The notes under the pieces were generated by a model. It was not told the DNA's origin, did no database searches, and worked only from the letters and a program-made list of their open reading frames with translations. Shown piece by piece: positions 51,463 to 64,000 of a stretch of 64,000 bases of DNA (positions within the stretch are counted from its first letter, which is position 1; each line of letters starts with the position of its first letter). Made by a program: the position numbers and the translations under genes. The stretch is taken from positions 4,477,001-4,541,000 of the forward strand of contig CP102593.1 in assembly GCA_025666215.1 (NCBI GenBank). The letters are read 5' to 3'. This DNA comes from Xanthomonas campestris pv. phormiicola (GTDB lineage: Bacteria; Pseudomonadota; Gammaproteobacteria; Xanthomonadales; Xanthomonadaceae).

Positions 51463-51819
51463 CGCCATAATTTAGGCAGTAAATACTTTATTTTTGTGCA
51501 GCATTCCCAGAACTTTTTTGCTTCTTCCGGCCACTTTTCCCCGCAGAAAATCACGTTCGTCGCAACTTACCAAGTTGAAGCACAGAGTCAGATATGTGCT
51601 CAGCGCTCTCTCTTTATGTTAGACTTATGGGTCTAGCCAATTTGCCTCGACCTAAGACGAGCAAGCAATATTCGAGAGTTAGCGCCATGTTGTCCTTACC
51701 GCCACCCCATACCTACGCCCGCCTATTTGGGCTAGCCAGTCTGCGAAGAGCGGGATCGGCTTCACTTCTGCGTGCACTCTTTACAATAGCAGACAACATC
51801 CAGCTATTTTTCATGCTTA

Positions 51820-51895
51820 TGGTGGGCCCACCAGGATTCGAACCTGGAACCAAAGGATTATGAGTCCTCTGCTCTAACCGTTGAGCTATAGGCCC
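51820..51895 (-). tRNA. tRNA with CAT anticodon (Ile2 or elongator Met)
   Basis: A 76-nt gene ending in encoded CCA (51820-51822). The acceptor pairs GGGCCTA with TGGGCCC. The anticodon loop is CTCATAA with CAT at 51860-51862, and the T arm is CCAGG-TTCGAAT-CCTGG. A CAT anticodon outside the initiator type can be elongator Met or, with lysidine, Ile2; the sequence alone does not separate them here. It is the target of the DarTG island, and its 3' half is repeated at 49488. Confidence 0.9.
51830..51859 (+). repeat. Attachment-site copy inside the intact tRNA gene
   Basis: The tRNA-proximal copy of the 30-bp repeat, covering the T arm and variable region up to the anticodon stem. The tRNA remains intact. 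Confidence 0.75.
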
Positions 51896-52254
51896 GGACG
51901 CGTCCGGAGCGGACGGGCCGATGCGTCGGCCGCCGGCTTGGCGCCTCTGGCGTGCATGCAGAGGAAGGCGCCGAGGCGGGCGTGAGTTTAGCGTCCGGGG
52001 TGGTGTCGTGTCTTCCCGGGCTGTCGATGCGCGTGCAGCCGCTGACTCGCATGCGTGTTGGCTACCCAGGGCGAACGGCAAGGCGGCGCTTGATTGGGAT
52101 GCCCCCGGCAATCCGCAATGGAAGAGCATCAGCTCCGATGGTGAGCCGGGAAAGCCCGTCGGGACTGAAGTCCCTCCCACAACAGCCTGCTTTTCCACAA
52201 CAGCGCCGCATCGACGGCCGATGCGACGCCGCTAGCCGCGCAAGCGCCCTCCCC
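51896..52254. other. 359-bp gap with a REP-like palindrome at 52158-52184
   Basis: No gene is seen. GTCGGGACTGAAGTCCCTCC at 52158 contains the palindrome GGGACT-GAAGTCCC and resembles short repetitive extragenic palindromes common in Xanthomonas and Lysobacter genomes. It lies just after the glgB stop on the leftward operon. Confidence 0.5.
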
Positions 52255-54437
52255 TCAATCCTCCAACCCCAACACCAGCACCCCCAGCGGCGGGATGGTC
52301 AGCGACAGCGAGGCCGGGTGGCCATGGGCGCCGACGTTCTCGGTGCGCACGCTGCCGCCGTTGCCGGTGTTGCTGCCGCCGTAGATCTCGGCGTCGGAGT
52401 TCAGCAGTTCGCGCCAGCGGCCGCCGCGGGGGACGCCGATGCGGTAGCCGTGGTGCACCAGCGGGGTGAGGTTGGCCACCACCAGCAGCGGGGCGTCGCT
52501 GCCCTGGGCGGTGCGCAGGTAGGCGAACAGGCTGTTGCCGGCGTCGTCGCCGATGACCCAGGCGAAGCCGTCGGGGGTGTCGTCGCGGGCGTGCAGTGCG
52601 GGGTGTTCGGCGTACAGGCGGTTGAGGTCGCGGACCAGGCGCTGGACGCCGCGGTGGCGCGGGTCGTCGAGCAGGTGCCAGGGCAGCGCGGCGTCGTGGT
52701 TCCACTCGGTGGGCTGGGCGATTTCGCAGCCCATGAACAGCAACTTGCGCCCGGGGTGGGTGTACATGTAGCCCAGGTAGGCGCGCAGGTTGGCGAAGCG
52801 CTGCCAGTCGTCGCCGGGCATGCGCCCGAGCAGGGAGCGTTTGCCGTGCACTACTTCGTCGTGGGAGATCGGCAGCATGAAGCGCTCGGAATACGCGTAG
52901 ACCATGCTGAAGGTCAGTTCGCCGTGGTGGTAGCGGCGGTAGATGGGGTCCAGTTCGATGTAGTGCAGGCTGTCGTGCATCCAGCCCATGTTCCACTTGT
53001 AGTTGAAGCCCAAACCACCGTGCGCCAGGTCGGCGGTGACGCCCGGCCAGGCGGTGGATTCTTCGGCGATGGTGATGGCGCCCGGCGCGTGTTCGGCGAC
53101 GACCTGGTTGAGCCGGCGCAGGAAGGCGATGGTCTCGTAGTTCTCGCGGCCGCCGTGGATGTTGGGCACCCACTCGCCGGCATCGCGACTGTAGTCGCGG
53201 TAGAGCATGGAGGCCACGGCATCCACGCGCAGGCCGTCGACGTGGTAGCGCTGCAGGAATTCCAGGGCGCTGGCGATCAGGAAGCCGGAGACTTCGCGCC
53301 GGCCATGGTTGTAGATGAGCGTGTTCCAGTCGCGGTGGAAGCCTTCGCGCGGGTCGGCGTGTTCGTACAGCGAGGTGCCGTCGAAATGGGCCAGGCCGTG
53401 CGCGTCGGTGGGGAAATGCGCCGGCACCCAGTCGACGATGACGCCGATGTCCTCGCGGTGGCAGCGGTCGACGAAGCGGGCGAAGCCGTCGGGCGAGCCG
53501 AAGCGCGCGGTGGGCGCGAACAGGCCCAGCGGCTGGTAGCCCCAGGAGCCGCCGAACGGGTGTTCGGTGACCGGCATCAGTTCGATATGGGTGAAGCCCA
53601 TGTCGGCCACGTAGGGAATCAGGCGGTCGGCCAGCGCATCCCAGTCGAGCATGCTGCCGTCGTCGGCATGCATCCACGAGCCGGCGTGGATCTCGTACAC
53701 GCTCAATGGCGCGTTCGGGCTGTGGCGGCGCGCGCGCGATGCCATCCAGGCGTCGTCGCGCCACTGGTACGGGGTGGGATCGGCCACGATCGAGGCGGTG
53801 CCGGGCGCCAGTTCGGCGCGGCGCGCGACCGGGTCGGCCTTGGCCGGCAGGTCTTCGCCGCGCGGGCCGCGCAGCGCGTACTTGTAGTGCGCGCCCACGT
53901 CGACGCCGGGCACGAACAGTTCCCACACGCCGGCCTGGTGACGCAGCCGCATCGGGTGGCGGCGCGCGTCCCAGCTGTTGAAATCGCCGATCACCGCGGC
54001 GCGCGTGGCGTTCGGCGCCCACACCGCGAAACGGGTGCCGCGCACGCCATCGACTTCAACGGCGTTCGCGCCCAGCGCATCGGCCAGCTGCAAATGGTGG
54101 CCTTCGCTGATCAGGTGCAGGTCGAAATCGCTGAGCTGCGGGCCGAAGGCGTAGGCGTCCTCGGTGACCTGCTCGCCGCCGGGCCAGCGGATGCGCAGGC
54201 GGTAGCGTCCGTCGTCGGGCAGCGGCGCGGAGAAGAAACCGGGGCTGGGGCCTTCCTGCAGCGGCACCTCGCGGCCGTCCTCGAGCACTGCCGCCACGGC
54301 TTCGGCGCCGGGCAGGTAGCTGCGCAGCACGCGCGTGTCGCCGATGCGGTGCGCACCGAGCACGGCGAACGGGTCGCCGTGGCGGGCATTGGCGAACGCG
54401 CGCAGCGTCGCCTCGTCCCAGGTGTGGCCGACATCAC

Positions 54438-54441
<4 letters not shown>
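52255..54441 (-). CDS. glgB: 1,4-alpha-glucan branching enzyme GlgB
   Basis: A 728-residue GH13 protein. The N-terminal carbohydrate-binding (CBM48-like) part ([40 protein letters not shown]) precedes the barrel. Catalytic motifs are [16 protein letters not shown] (nucleophile Asp), [12 protein letters not shown] (acid/base Glu) and [16 protein letters not shown]. It makes alpha-1,6 branches in alpha-glucan. The start overlaps the treS stop by 4 bp (54438-54441). It is the last gene of glgE-treS-glgB, where it branches the polymer built from maltose-1-phosphate. Confidence 0.95.
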
Positions 54442-57793
<3,352 letters not shown>

Positions 57794-57797
<4 letters not shown>

Positions 57798-60700
57798 GAA
57801 GTGGCTCCGGCGCGGATACGCCATAGGGAAAACGGCCGCGAGGGATCGAGGCGAATGGTTTGCAGCTTGCCGTGCCAGGCGAATTCATGGCCATCCCACA
57901 GGTCCTGCACGGCGACGCTGGCGTGGTCGGGCAGGCCCAGTTCCCACAGCGGCACTTCGATCTGCGCCTCCTGCGCGGCGTGCGGATCCAGGCTGATCGC
58001 CACCAGCACCAGGCTGCGGCTGCGCGCCAGGTGCGCCTCGTCGAGGAACTTGCCGAAGTACAGCACCTGGTCGTTGTGCGCGAGGTAGAAGCGCGTGCCC
58101 AGGTGCGACTGCAGTTCCGGATGCTGGCGGCGCAGCAGGTTGAGGCGGGTGATCTCGTCGACGATGTCGCCGGGTGCGCGCTCGGGCCACACACGCAGCT
58201 GGTACTTCTCCGAATCCAGGTATTCCTCCTTGCCCGGCGCCAGCGGCGTGGCCTCGCACAACTCGAAGCCCTGGTACATGCCCCACAGGCCCGACAGCGT
58301 GGTCGCCAGCGCGGCGCGGATCAGGTGGCCGCCGCGGCCGCTCTGCTGCAGGAACACCGGGTTGATGTCCGGCGTGTTGACGAAGAAATGCGGGCGGAAG
58401 CATTCGCGCGGCGTGCCGGTGTTGAGCTCTTCGATGTAGGCCTGCAGCTCGGCCTTGTGCTGGCGCCAGGTGAAGTAGGTGTAGGACTGCGAGAAGCCGA
58501 CCTTGGCCAGCCGGTACATCGGCTTGGGCCGGGTGAAGGCTTCGGACAGGAACACGACTTGCGGATGGCGCCCGCGCACTTCGGCGATCAGCCATTCCCA
58601 GAACGGGAACGGCTTGGTGTGTGGGTTGTCGACGCGGAACAGGTTGACGCCTTCGTTGACCCAGAACAGCACCGCGTCGCGCAACGCGTTCCACAGTTCG
58701 GGCACCGCGCCGCTGGCGTAGAAATCGACGTTGACGATGTCCTGGTATTTCTTCGGCGGATTCTCCGCGTACGGGATCGAGCCGTCGGCACGCCAGGTGA
58801 ACCAGTCCGGATGCTCGCGCAGCCAAGGATGGTCCGGCGCGCACTGGATCGCGAAATCCAGTGCCAGTTCCAGGCCCTGCGCGGCGGCGGCGGCGCGCAG
58901 CCGGCGGAAGCCGTCCAGCCCGCCGAGTTCGGCGTGCACCTCGGTGTGCCCGCCTTCGGCCGAGCCGATCGCGTACGGGCTGCCGGGTTCGCCGGGTTGC
59001 GCGGTGACCGCGTTGTTGCGGCCCTTGCGGTTCTTCTCGCCGATCGGGTGGATCGGTGGCATGTACAGCACGTCGAAGCCCATCGCGCGGATGTGCGGCA
59101 GGCGCTGGATGACGTCGTCGAAGGTGCCATGGCGCGCGAGGTCGCCGCTCTGCGACCGCGGGAACAGCTCGTACCAGCTGGAGAAATGCGCGCCCCGGCG
59201 CTCGGCCTCGACGCGGAAGGTCATCGGGTATTCGGTGCGGAACGGCTTGTCGTCGGCGCGCGCCATCGCTTCGGCGGTGCCGGGTTCCAGCAGGATCTCC
59301 GCGCGGGCGGCGGGATCCTCGCTGCGGGTGATCCGGGCGAGGATCGCCTTCAGCCGCGCGTTCAAGGCGCCGCGGCTGCGCGCGCGTGCCTCCTCCACCT
59401 GGGCCAGCGCCTCCTGCACGTCCACCGGCAGCAGCGTGCCGGCGGCGCGCTTCTTTTCCAGGTCGGCATGGGTGGTGGCGAAGATGTCGCGCCAGGCTTC
59501 GATGCGGAATTCGTAACGACCTAGCCGCTCCAGCGGGAACTCGCCGCGCCAGCGGTCGTTGCCCAGCGCGCGCATCGGCGCAGTGGACCAGGTGCGCGCA
59601 TCTCCGGCGCGCCACAGCAACGCCACTGCGATGCGGTCGTGGCCGTCGCAGAACGCGTCGGCTTCCACGCAGATGCGGTCGCCGACGGTGCGCTTGACCG
59701 GGAAGCGGCCGTCGTCCACCGAGGGCGTCACCGCTTCGATGCAGATCCGCGCCGCAGCGGCGGCGACATCGGCCGGCGTGCGGGCGCGAGCGGCGGCCAG
59801 CACCGGACGCGCCGGCACGCTGCGATAGACGCGCACTTCGCCCGCTTCCAGGGTGCCGCCCTGGTCGCCCTGGATCGGCTCGCCCTGATCGCTGAGCAAG
59901 CTTTCGCTGTCGCCGAGCAGGCGCAGCAGCGCCGATCCCGGTACCGGCAGCAGGTGGTCGCGGTCGCTATTGAGCAGCACCAGCCACGGCGCGGCGCCGA
60001 GCGGTTCCACGGCGATTGCGGTCAACGCGCCATCGCGCAGCAATGGGCGCAAGCGCAGATCTTGTCCGGCAGCGGCCGGGATGGCCGGCGCGGCATCGGC
60101 ATCGGCATCGGTGTCGGCCGGCGCTGGCAAGGCGGTGAGTTCGGCGATCGCCCATGCATCGCCGAACGCGGATGCCAGGCGGGCGCGTTGCGCGCGCTGC
60201 AACGGCGGCTGCGCTTCGGACGGCGCATCGGGATCGATGGTGGCGACGACGCGACGCGCCAGGCTGCGCAGCGCCACGTCTTCGTCGAAGAACCAGCTGC
60301 CGCGTCCGTCCCACCAGGCCAGCGACGAGAACGCCGCATCGAAGCCGGCGCCCTGCAGCCCGCGTAAGGACTCCAGGCCCAGGCCAGGCGTCCAGGCCAG
60401 GAATTTCGCGTCGGGCACGTCCGCCTGCACACCGGCGATCAAGCTGCGCCACAGCGTGGCCGGCACGCGCTGCGGCTGCAGCACGCGGAATCCGGCCACG
60501 CCGCTGCGCAGCCAGTCGCGCACACGCACGCTCCACCACTGCGCCAGGCCCGCGCCCTCTTCGGCGTAGGCGAAGCGGCCCTGGGCGATGTCCGGCGTGC
60601 CGCGCTGGGTGCGCGGATCCGGCAGCGCCGAGGTGCGCGCGCGGAACCAGTGCGGATGTTGCTGCAGCAGGCCGCTGCCGCCGCCGATCTCGTCGATGCG

Positions 60701-60931
60701 CAGATCGACCAACAGGTTCAGGCCGTGCTTCTGCGCCAGCGCCAGCCACTGCTGCAGCTGTGCGGTGCCGGCGGCATCGTCGCTGGCCGGATCCGTCAGC
60801 CGCCCTTGCGGGTCCTGCGCGAACGGATTGGGCAGTACGACATGATCGCAACCATTGGCCTGCGCGGCGGCCATGGCCGTCTCCAGCGTGGCCGCGTCGT
60901 GCGTAAGGGGGGACAGCAGGCAGACATGCAT
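57794..60931 (-). CDS. glgE: GlgE maltosyltransferase with an extra N-terminal domain
   Basis: A 1045-residue protein; typical GlgE is about 660-700. From about residue 390 on it is Glg[21 protein letters not shown], then [40 protein letters not shown] (nucleophile Asp) and [20 protein letters not shown] (acid/base Glu). It extends alpha-glucan with maltose-1-phosphate. The N-terminal ~380 residues resemble an amylase-like barrel without a catalytic set ([40 protein letters not shown]). There GVxGFR lacks the Asp of the nucleophile motif, so it is probably a structural or binding domain. It is the first gene of the operon, with the start at 60931 after GGGA. Confidence 0.93.
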
Positions 60932-61428
60932 TCGGATATCCCGTTCGGCGTAATGAGGAGTGCACGATCCAGACCGCAGCGATCGCCATCGGCGGCACGG
61001 ATCGGCCGTCGCACAAGACGGAGACGGAATGCACCTGCACGATGTGCCGCATCCGCAATCGGATTCGACGCCGGGGCGCCAATGCCGCTCGATGCCATGC
61101 GACTGGCCCCACAAGACCACAGGGGATGCCAATGGAATGTGTTCATGGCATTAAATAAACGCATACGCCGGCTGGCCGCGGACGCTCGCCAAGCGGCCGT
61201 GCGCAGCGCGCGCGGCTCCGCGGCGCGGGGTTTGCGCAGGAATCTTCACTGCGGGCGCAGCGCTGCCGACGCCTTGACGTCATCGTCCGTTCACGCGCTT
61301 ACGACGGCTTGCAGACGCGGGTGGGCATCTTCGCTAAGCGCGAAGACGCTGGCGTGACGCCGATTGCCGCCATGTTTCGGGCAGCTCGGCGTCGCGGCAA
61401 CCGCTGCCGCGACGCTACAGCGCTCGCT
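60932..61428. other. 497-bp gap with promoter side of glgE and a GH92 hairpin
   Basis: No gene is seen. The glgE promoter should lie near 60932-61150, where an AT-rich GCATTAAATAAACG occurs at about 61147. A perfect 10-bp hairpin CGTCGCGGCA / TGCCGCGACG with a 5-base loop is at 61390-61414, just after the GH92 stop, and is its likely terminator. Confidence 0.5.
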
Positions 61429-63792
61429 CTATTCGCTCATCGAATACGCGCGCTCGGCCCCACCCGCGGCCCACGCCGTGTTCGGCTCCGCCTGCAGGGT
61501 GAAGCGCAGCTCGCCGCCGGCCATGATCTCCTCGTGGCGCAGGAACGCGCGGTCCAGCGGGCGGCCGTTGAGGGTGACGCTGCCGATGTAGGGATGCGCG
61601 TCGTCCAGGCCGTCGGCGACGATACTGAAGCGCTTGCCGTTGGGCAGCGCCAGGGTGGCGTGCGGCAGGAACGGGCGGCCGATGATGTACTGGTTGCTGG
61701 CGGGCGCCACCGGGTAGAAGCCCAGCGCGGTGAACACATACCACGCCGACATCTGCCCCAGGTCGTCGTTGCCGGCCAGGCCGTCGGGACGCGCCGCGTA
61801 CTGGCTGCGCATGATCTGCTGCAGCCGCGCCTGGGTGCGCCACGGCTGCCCGGCGTACGCATACAGATAGGCGACGTGGTGGCTGGGTTCGTTGCCGTGC
61901 GCGTACCAGCCGATCAGCCCGGTGATGTCTTCCATGTGTTCGAACACCTTGGGATCGACCTTGGCCTCGAACACCTGGTCCAGCCGTGCCAGCAGTTTGT
62001 CTTCGCCGCCGTGCGCGCGGGCCAGGCCGGCCACGTCCTGCGGCACGTACCAGGAATACTGCCAGGCGTTGCCTTCGGTGTAGTCGCTGCCGTAGCCGCT
62101 GGCGCTGGGATCGAACGGTTCGCGGAAGCTGCCGTCGCGCTTGCGCGCACGCATGAAGCCAGTGCTGGCGTCGAAGGCGTGCTGCCAGTTGCCGGCGCGC
62201 TTGCCGAATTCGCTGGCCACCTCGCTGCGCCCCATCGCCTGCGCCATGCGTGCGATGGTCCAGTCGTCGAACGCGTACTCCAGGGTCTTGGACGCGGCCT
62301 CGCCTTCCTCGTCGATCGGCACGTAGCCCAGTTCGCGGTACTGGGCGATGCCGTCGTACGGGCCGTAGTCGGCGCTGGCGACCATGGCCTCCAGCGCGGC
62401 GCTGGTGTCGTAGCCGCGGATGCCCTTCATGTAGGCATCGGCGATCACCGGCACGGCGTGGTAGCCGATCATGCACCAGGTCTCCAGGCCCTGGAACGAC
62501 CACACCGGCAGCACGCCGTACGGGCTGTTCTTGCGGTGCGCGAGCAGCGAATTGACGATGTCGTTGGTGCGCTGTGGCGGCTGCACCAGGGTCAGCAACG
62601 GATGCAGCGCGCGGTAGGTATCCCACAGCGAGAACGTCGAATAGTTGGTGTAGCCCGTGGCCTGGTGCACGGCGTTGTCCGGCCCGCGATAGCGGCCGTC
62701 GCTGTCCATGAACAGGGTCGGGCCGAGCAGGCTGTGGTACAGCGCGGTGTAGAACTGGGTGCGCTGCGGCGGCGGCGCGTCCACTTCCACGGCACCCAAG
62801 GCCTGCGCCCACTGCGCGCGCGCGGCGCGGCGCACGCCGTCGAAGTTCCAGCCCGGCACCTCGGCGTCGAGGTTGGCGATGGCGCTGTCCTCGCTGACCG
62901 GCGAGATCGACACCTTCACCAGCAGCGGCTCGCGCGTGGCCTGGCCGAAGTCGAAGCTGGCCACCAGCTGGCGGCCTTCGATCTGCGCGCGCTGCGCCGG
63001 ATCGTTGTCGCCCGGTGGCGGAAAGCCCTTGTAGGGGATGTCCTGCTCGGTGTTGTGCAAGGCATGGCCGCGCAGCGGCTGCGAGAAGCGCAGCGCGAAG
63101 TACAGCTGCCGCCCCGGCGCCCAGCCACGGGTTTCGCGGAAGCCGGTGACGGTACCGTCGGCGCGCACGCGCAGCCGCGACCAGCTGATCTTGCCCGGGT
63201 AGTCGTACAGGCTGGTGCGCAGGTCCAGCAGCACGTGCGCCGGCTGGCCCATGGGGAAGGTGTAGCGGTGCACGCCGGCGCGCGCGCTGGCGGTGAGTTC
63301 GGCGCGCACCTTGTAGTCGTCCAGGGTCACCGCGTAGTAGCCGGGCTCGGCGCGTTCGTCGTCGTGGCGGAAGCGCGAGCTGTAGCCGCTGCCGGGTGTG
63401 TCCGGATCGCCGCGCTCCAGCCGCACCGCGCCGCTGATCGGCATCAGCAGCACGTCGCCTAGGTCGGAATGGCCGGTGCCGGAGAAGTGGGTGTGCGAGA
63501 AGCCGACCAGGCTGCGGTCGTCGTAGCGGTAGCCGGCGGCCCAGCCGTAGGCGTCCTTGCGCGGCTGGATGCGCGTGTCCGGGCTCAGCTGGACCATGCC
63601 GAACGGCACCGTGGCGCCGGGATAGGTATGGCCTTCGCCGCCGGTGCCGATGAACGGGTCCACCGCGGCGACGGCGCGCTCACCGGGGCTGGCGGCACTG
63701 GCCAGGGCCTGCTTGGTGGCGGCGTGCGCCGCCGGCCAGACGGCGGCGAGCAGCAGCGCGACGGCCGCGCGCTGAGTCCAGGTGTTGGGCAT
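61429..63792 (-). CDS. GH92 exo-alpha-mannosidase, exported (third copy)
   Basis: A 787-residue protein. The start at 63792 gives signal peptide MPNTWTQRAAVALLLAAVWP, cleaving near AHA. GH92 motifs are VDPFIGTGGEGHTYPGATVP, FGMVQLSPDTR, TFSLWDTYRALHPLLTLVQP, NEPSHHVAYLYAYAGQPW and GNDDLGQMSAWYVFTALGFY. The NEPSHH and GNDDLGQMSAW forms are the usual ones, unlike the first copy. It is divergent from a LacI-family gene at the window end, with two TTRGACCGRTTCRA-type sites between, so it is probably controlled separately from the 18-27 kb locus. Confidence 0.92.
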   Translation of the reverse strand: MPNTWTQRAAVALLLAAVWPAAHAATKQALASAASPGERAVAAVDPFIGTGGEGHTYPGATVPFGMVQLSPDTRIQPRKDAYGWAAGYRYDDRSLVGFSHTHFSGTGHSDLGDVLLMPISGAVRLERGDPDTPGSGYSSRFRHDDERAEPGYYAVTLDDYKVRAELTASARAGVHRYTFPMGQPAHVLLDLRTSLYDYPGKISWSRLRVRADGTVTGFRETRGWAPGRQLYFALRFSQPLRGHALHNTEQDIPYKGFPPPGDNDPAQRAQIEGRQLVASFDFGQATREPLLVKVSISPVSEDSAIANLDAEVPGWNFDGVRRAARAQWAQALGAVEVDAPPPQRTQFYTALYHSLLGPTLFMDSDGRYRGPDNAVHQATGYTNYSTFSLWDTYRALHPLLTLVQPPQRTNDIVNSLLAHRKNSPYGVLPVWSFQGLETWCMIGYHAVPVIADAYMKGIRGYDTSAALEAMVASADYGPYDGIAQYRELGYVPIDEEGEAASKTLEYAFDDWTIARMAQAMGRSEVASEFGKRAGNWQHAFDASTGFMRARKRDGSFREPFDPSASGYGSDYTEGNAWQYSWYVPQDVAGLARAHGGEDKLLARLDQVFEAKVDPKVFEHMEDITGLIGWYAHGNEPSHHVAYLYAYAGQPWRTQARLQQIMRSQYAARPDGLAGNDDLGQMSAWYVFTALGFYPVAPASNQYIIGRPFLPHATLALPNGKRFSIVADGLDDAHPYIGSVTLNGRPLDRAFLRHEEIMAGGELRFTLQAEPNTAWAAGGAERAYSMSE

Positions 63793-63807
63793 TGCCTGTT
63801 TCCCCGG

Positions 63808-63821
63808 TCGAATCGGTCCAA
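63808..63821. promoter_or_regulatory. LacI-type operator upstream of the third GH92 gene
   Basis: TCGAATCGGTCCAA (complement TTGGACCGATTCGA), 16 bp before the GH92 start. It matches the site at 63907 but differs from the TTGGATCGATCCAA set. Confidence 0.5.
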
Positions 63822-63906
63822 GAAACGGATACCACAAAAGCCGTCCTGCATTTTGCTGCACTGCAAAATGCGTAGCGGATCACGACGGCGCAGGATGGGC
63901 GGCCTT

Positions 63907-63920
63907 TTGAACCGGTCTAA
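63907..63920. promoter_or_regulatory. Second LacI-type operator before the divergent LacI gene
   Basis: TTGAACCGGTCTAA lies 5 bp before the GTG start of the LacI gene. With the site at 63808 it brackets the divergent promoter region. Confidence 0.5.
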
Positions 63921-63925
63921 TCGCC

Positions 63926-64000
63926 GTGCCGTCGTCCCCCGCCGACAAACGCGTCACCGTGTCCGACATCGCCGCCGCCTGCGGCGTGTCGCGGGCGACC
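63926..64000 (+). CDS. LacI-family repressor, N-terminal part only
   Basis: 25 codons from GTG 63926: VPSSPADKRVTVSDIAAACG, then VSRAT, the LacI helix-turn-helix. An in-frame stop lies at 63908-63910, and only GTG or rarer starts fit, so the GTG is chosen. The rest is outside the window. It probably controls the divergent GH92 gene and itself. Confidence 0.8.
   Translation, partial: MPSSPADKRVTVSDIAAACGVSRAT

Larger units (their letters stand above)
49488..51829. mobile_element. 2.3-kb DarTG island between tRNA-derived direct repeats
   Basis: Two exact 30-bp direct repeats (49488-49517 and 51830-51859) equal part of the 3' half of the tRNA gene at 51820. Between them lie only darT and darG and short flanks, at lower GC than the surroundings. 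This is the footprint of integration into a tRNA 3' end, with the left repeat as the distal attachment site. No integrase gene is inside, so the element is either a remnant or was mobilised by an enzyme elsewhere. Confidence 0.7.

Overview
The window looks like a chromosomal segment of a Xanthomonas or close relative (Lysobacteraceae). It is GC-rich and carries large TonB-dependent receptors, several GH92 alpha-mannosidases, a GlgE/TreS/GlgB alpha-glucan operon and a methyl-accepting chemotaxis protein ending in EWEEF. No housekeeping marker fixes the species, so the genus is an inference from gene families and style.

Layout, left to right. (1) 1-14.9 kb holds ordinary chromosomal genes mixed with decaying ones. 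There is the tail of a YciE/YciF-type protein, an SRAP-family gene broken by an in-frame stop, a chemotaxis receptor, a YiiX-like amidase, and a TetR regulator translationally coupled to a complete CYP102 (P450 BM3-type) fusion whose NADPH- and fatty-acid-contact residues are altered. These are followed by VOC, metallo-beta-lactamase, AraC and S41 genes and a methionine-aminopeptidase tail remnant. (2) 14.9-27.8 kb holds a PQQ-type sugar dehydrogenase with a DUF2231 protein, then a glycan-use locus read leftward: GH92, TonB receptor, GH92, LacI regulator. Three copies of a TTGGATCGATCCAA-like palindrome lie upstream of its transcription units. (3) 27.9-30.4 kb holds a HipA-like remnant, a diguanylate cyclase and a GvpU-like protein.

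(4) 31.2-45.0 kb is the most unusual part. A 55-residue peptide gene with a Gly-alternating hydrophobic tail faces two paralogous cupin/HEAT-like proteins on one side. On the other side is a tightly packed leftward operon encoding an HlyD adaptor, a TldD protease, a membrane protein, two FtsX permeases with a MacB-type ATPase, a PadR regulator and an ABC-2 exporter. A second ABC module and a GntR (YtrA-like) regulator follow. Two matching GTGTAT-N10-ATACAC operators overlap promoters of the two operons. The simplest reading is an undescribed TldD-processed ribosomal peptide (bacteriocin-like) system with its own export, immunity and regulation. This is inference; the individual gene families are clear.

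(5) 45.1-51.9 kb is a lower-GC accessory region with toxin-antitoxin and defence genes: a decayed HipA tail, a doubly deleted Fic gene with a repeated promoter motif, a SymE-like toxin, an XRE/ImmA protease pair, and truncated VapBC. A complete DarTG module sits inside a 2.3-kb island bounded by 30-bp copies of the 3' half of a CAT-anticodon tRNA gene. No integrase is present. An 18-base C tract lies in the darT upstream region.

(6) 52.2-60.9 kb is the operon glgE-treS/mak-glgB with 4-bp start/stop overlaps, which makes branched alpha-glucan through maltose-1-phosphate. (7) 61.4-64.0 kb holds a third GH92 gene divergent from a LacI regulator cut by the window end, with a second and different pair of LacI-type operators in the gap.
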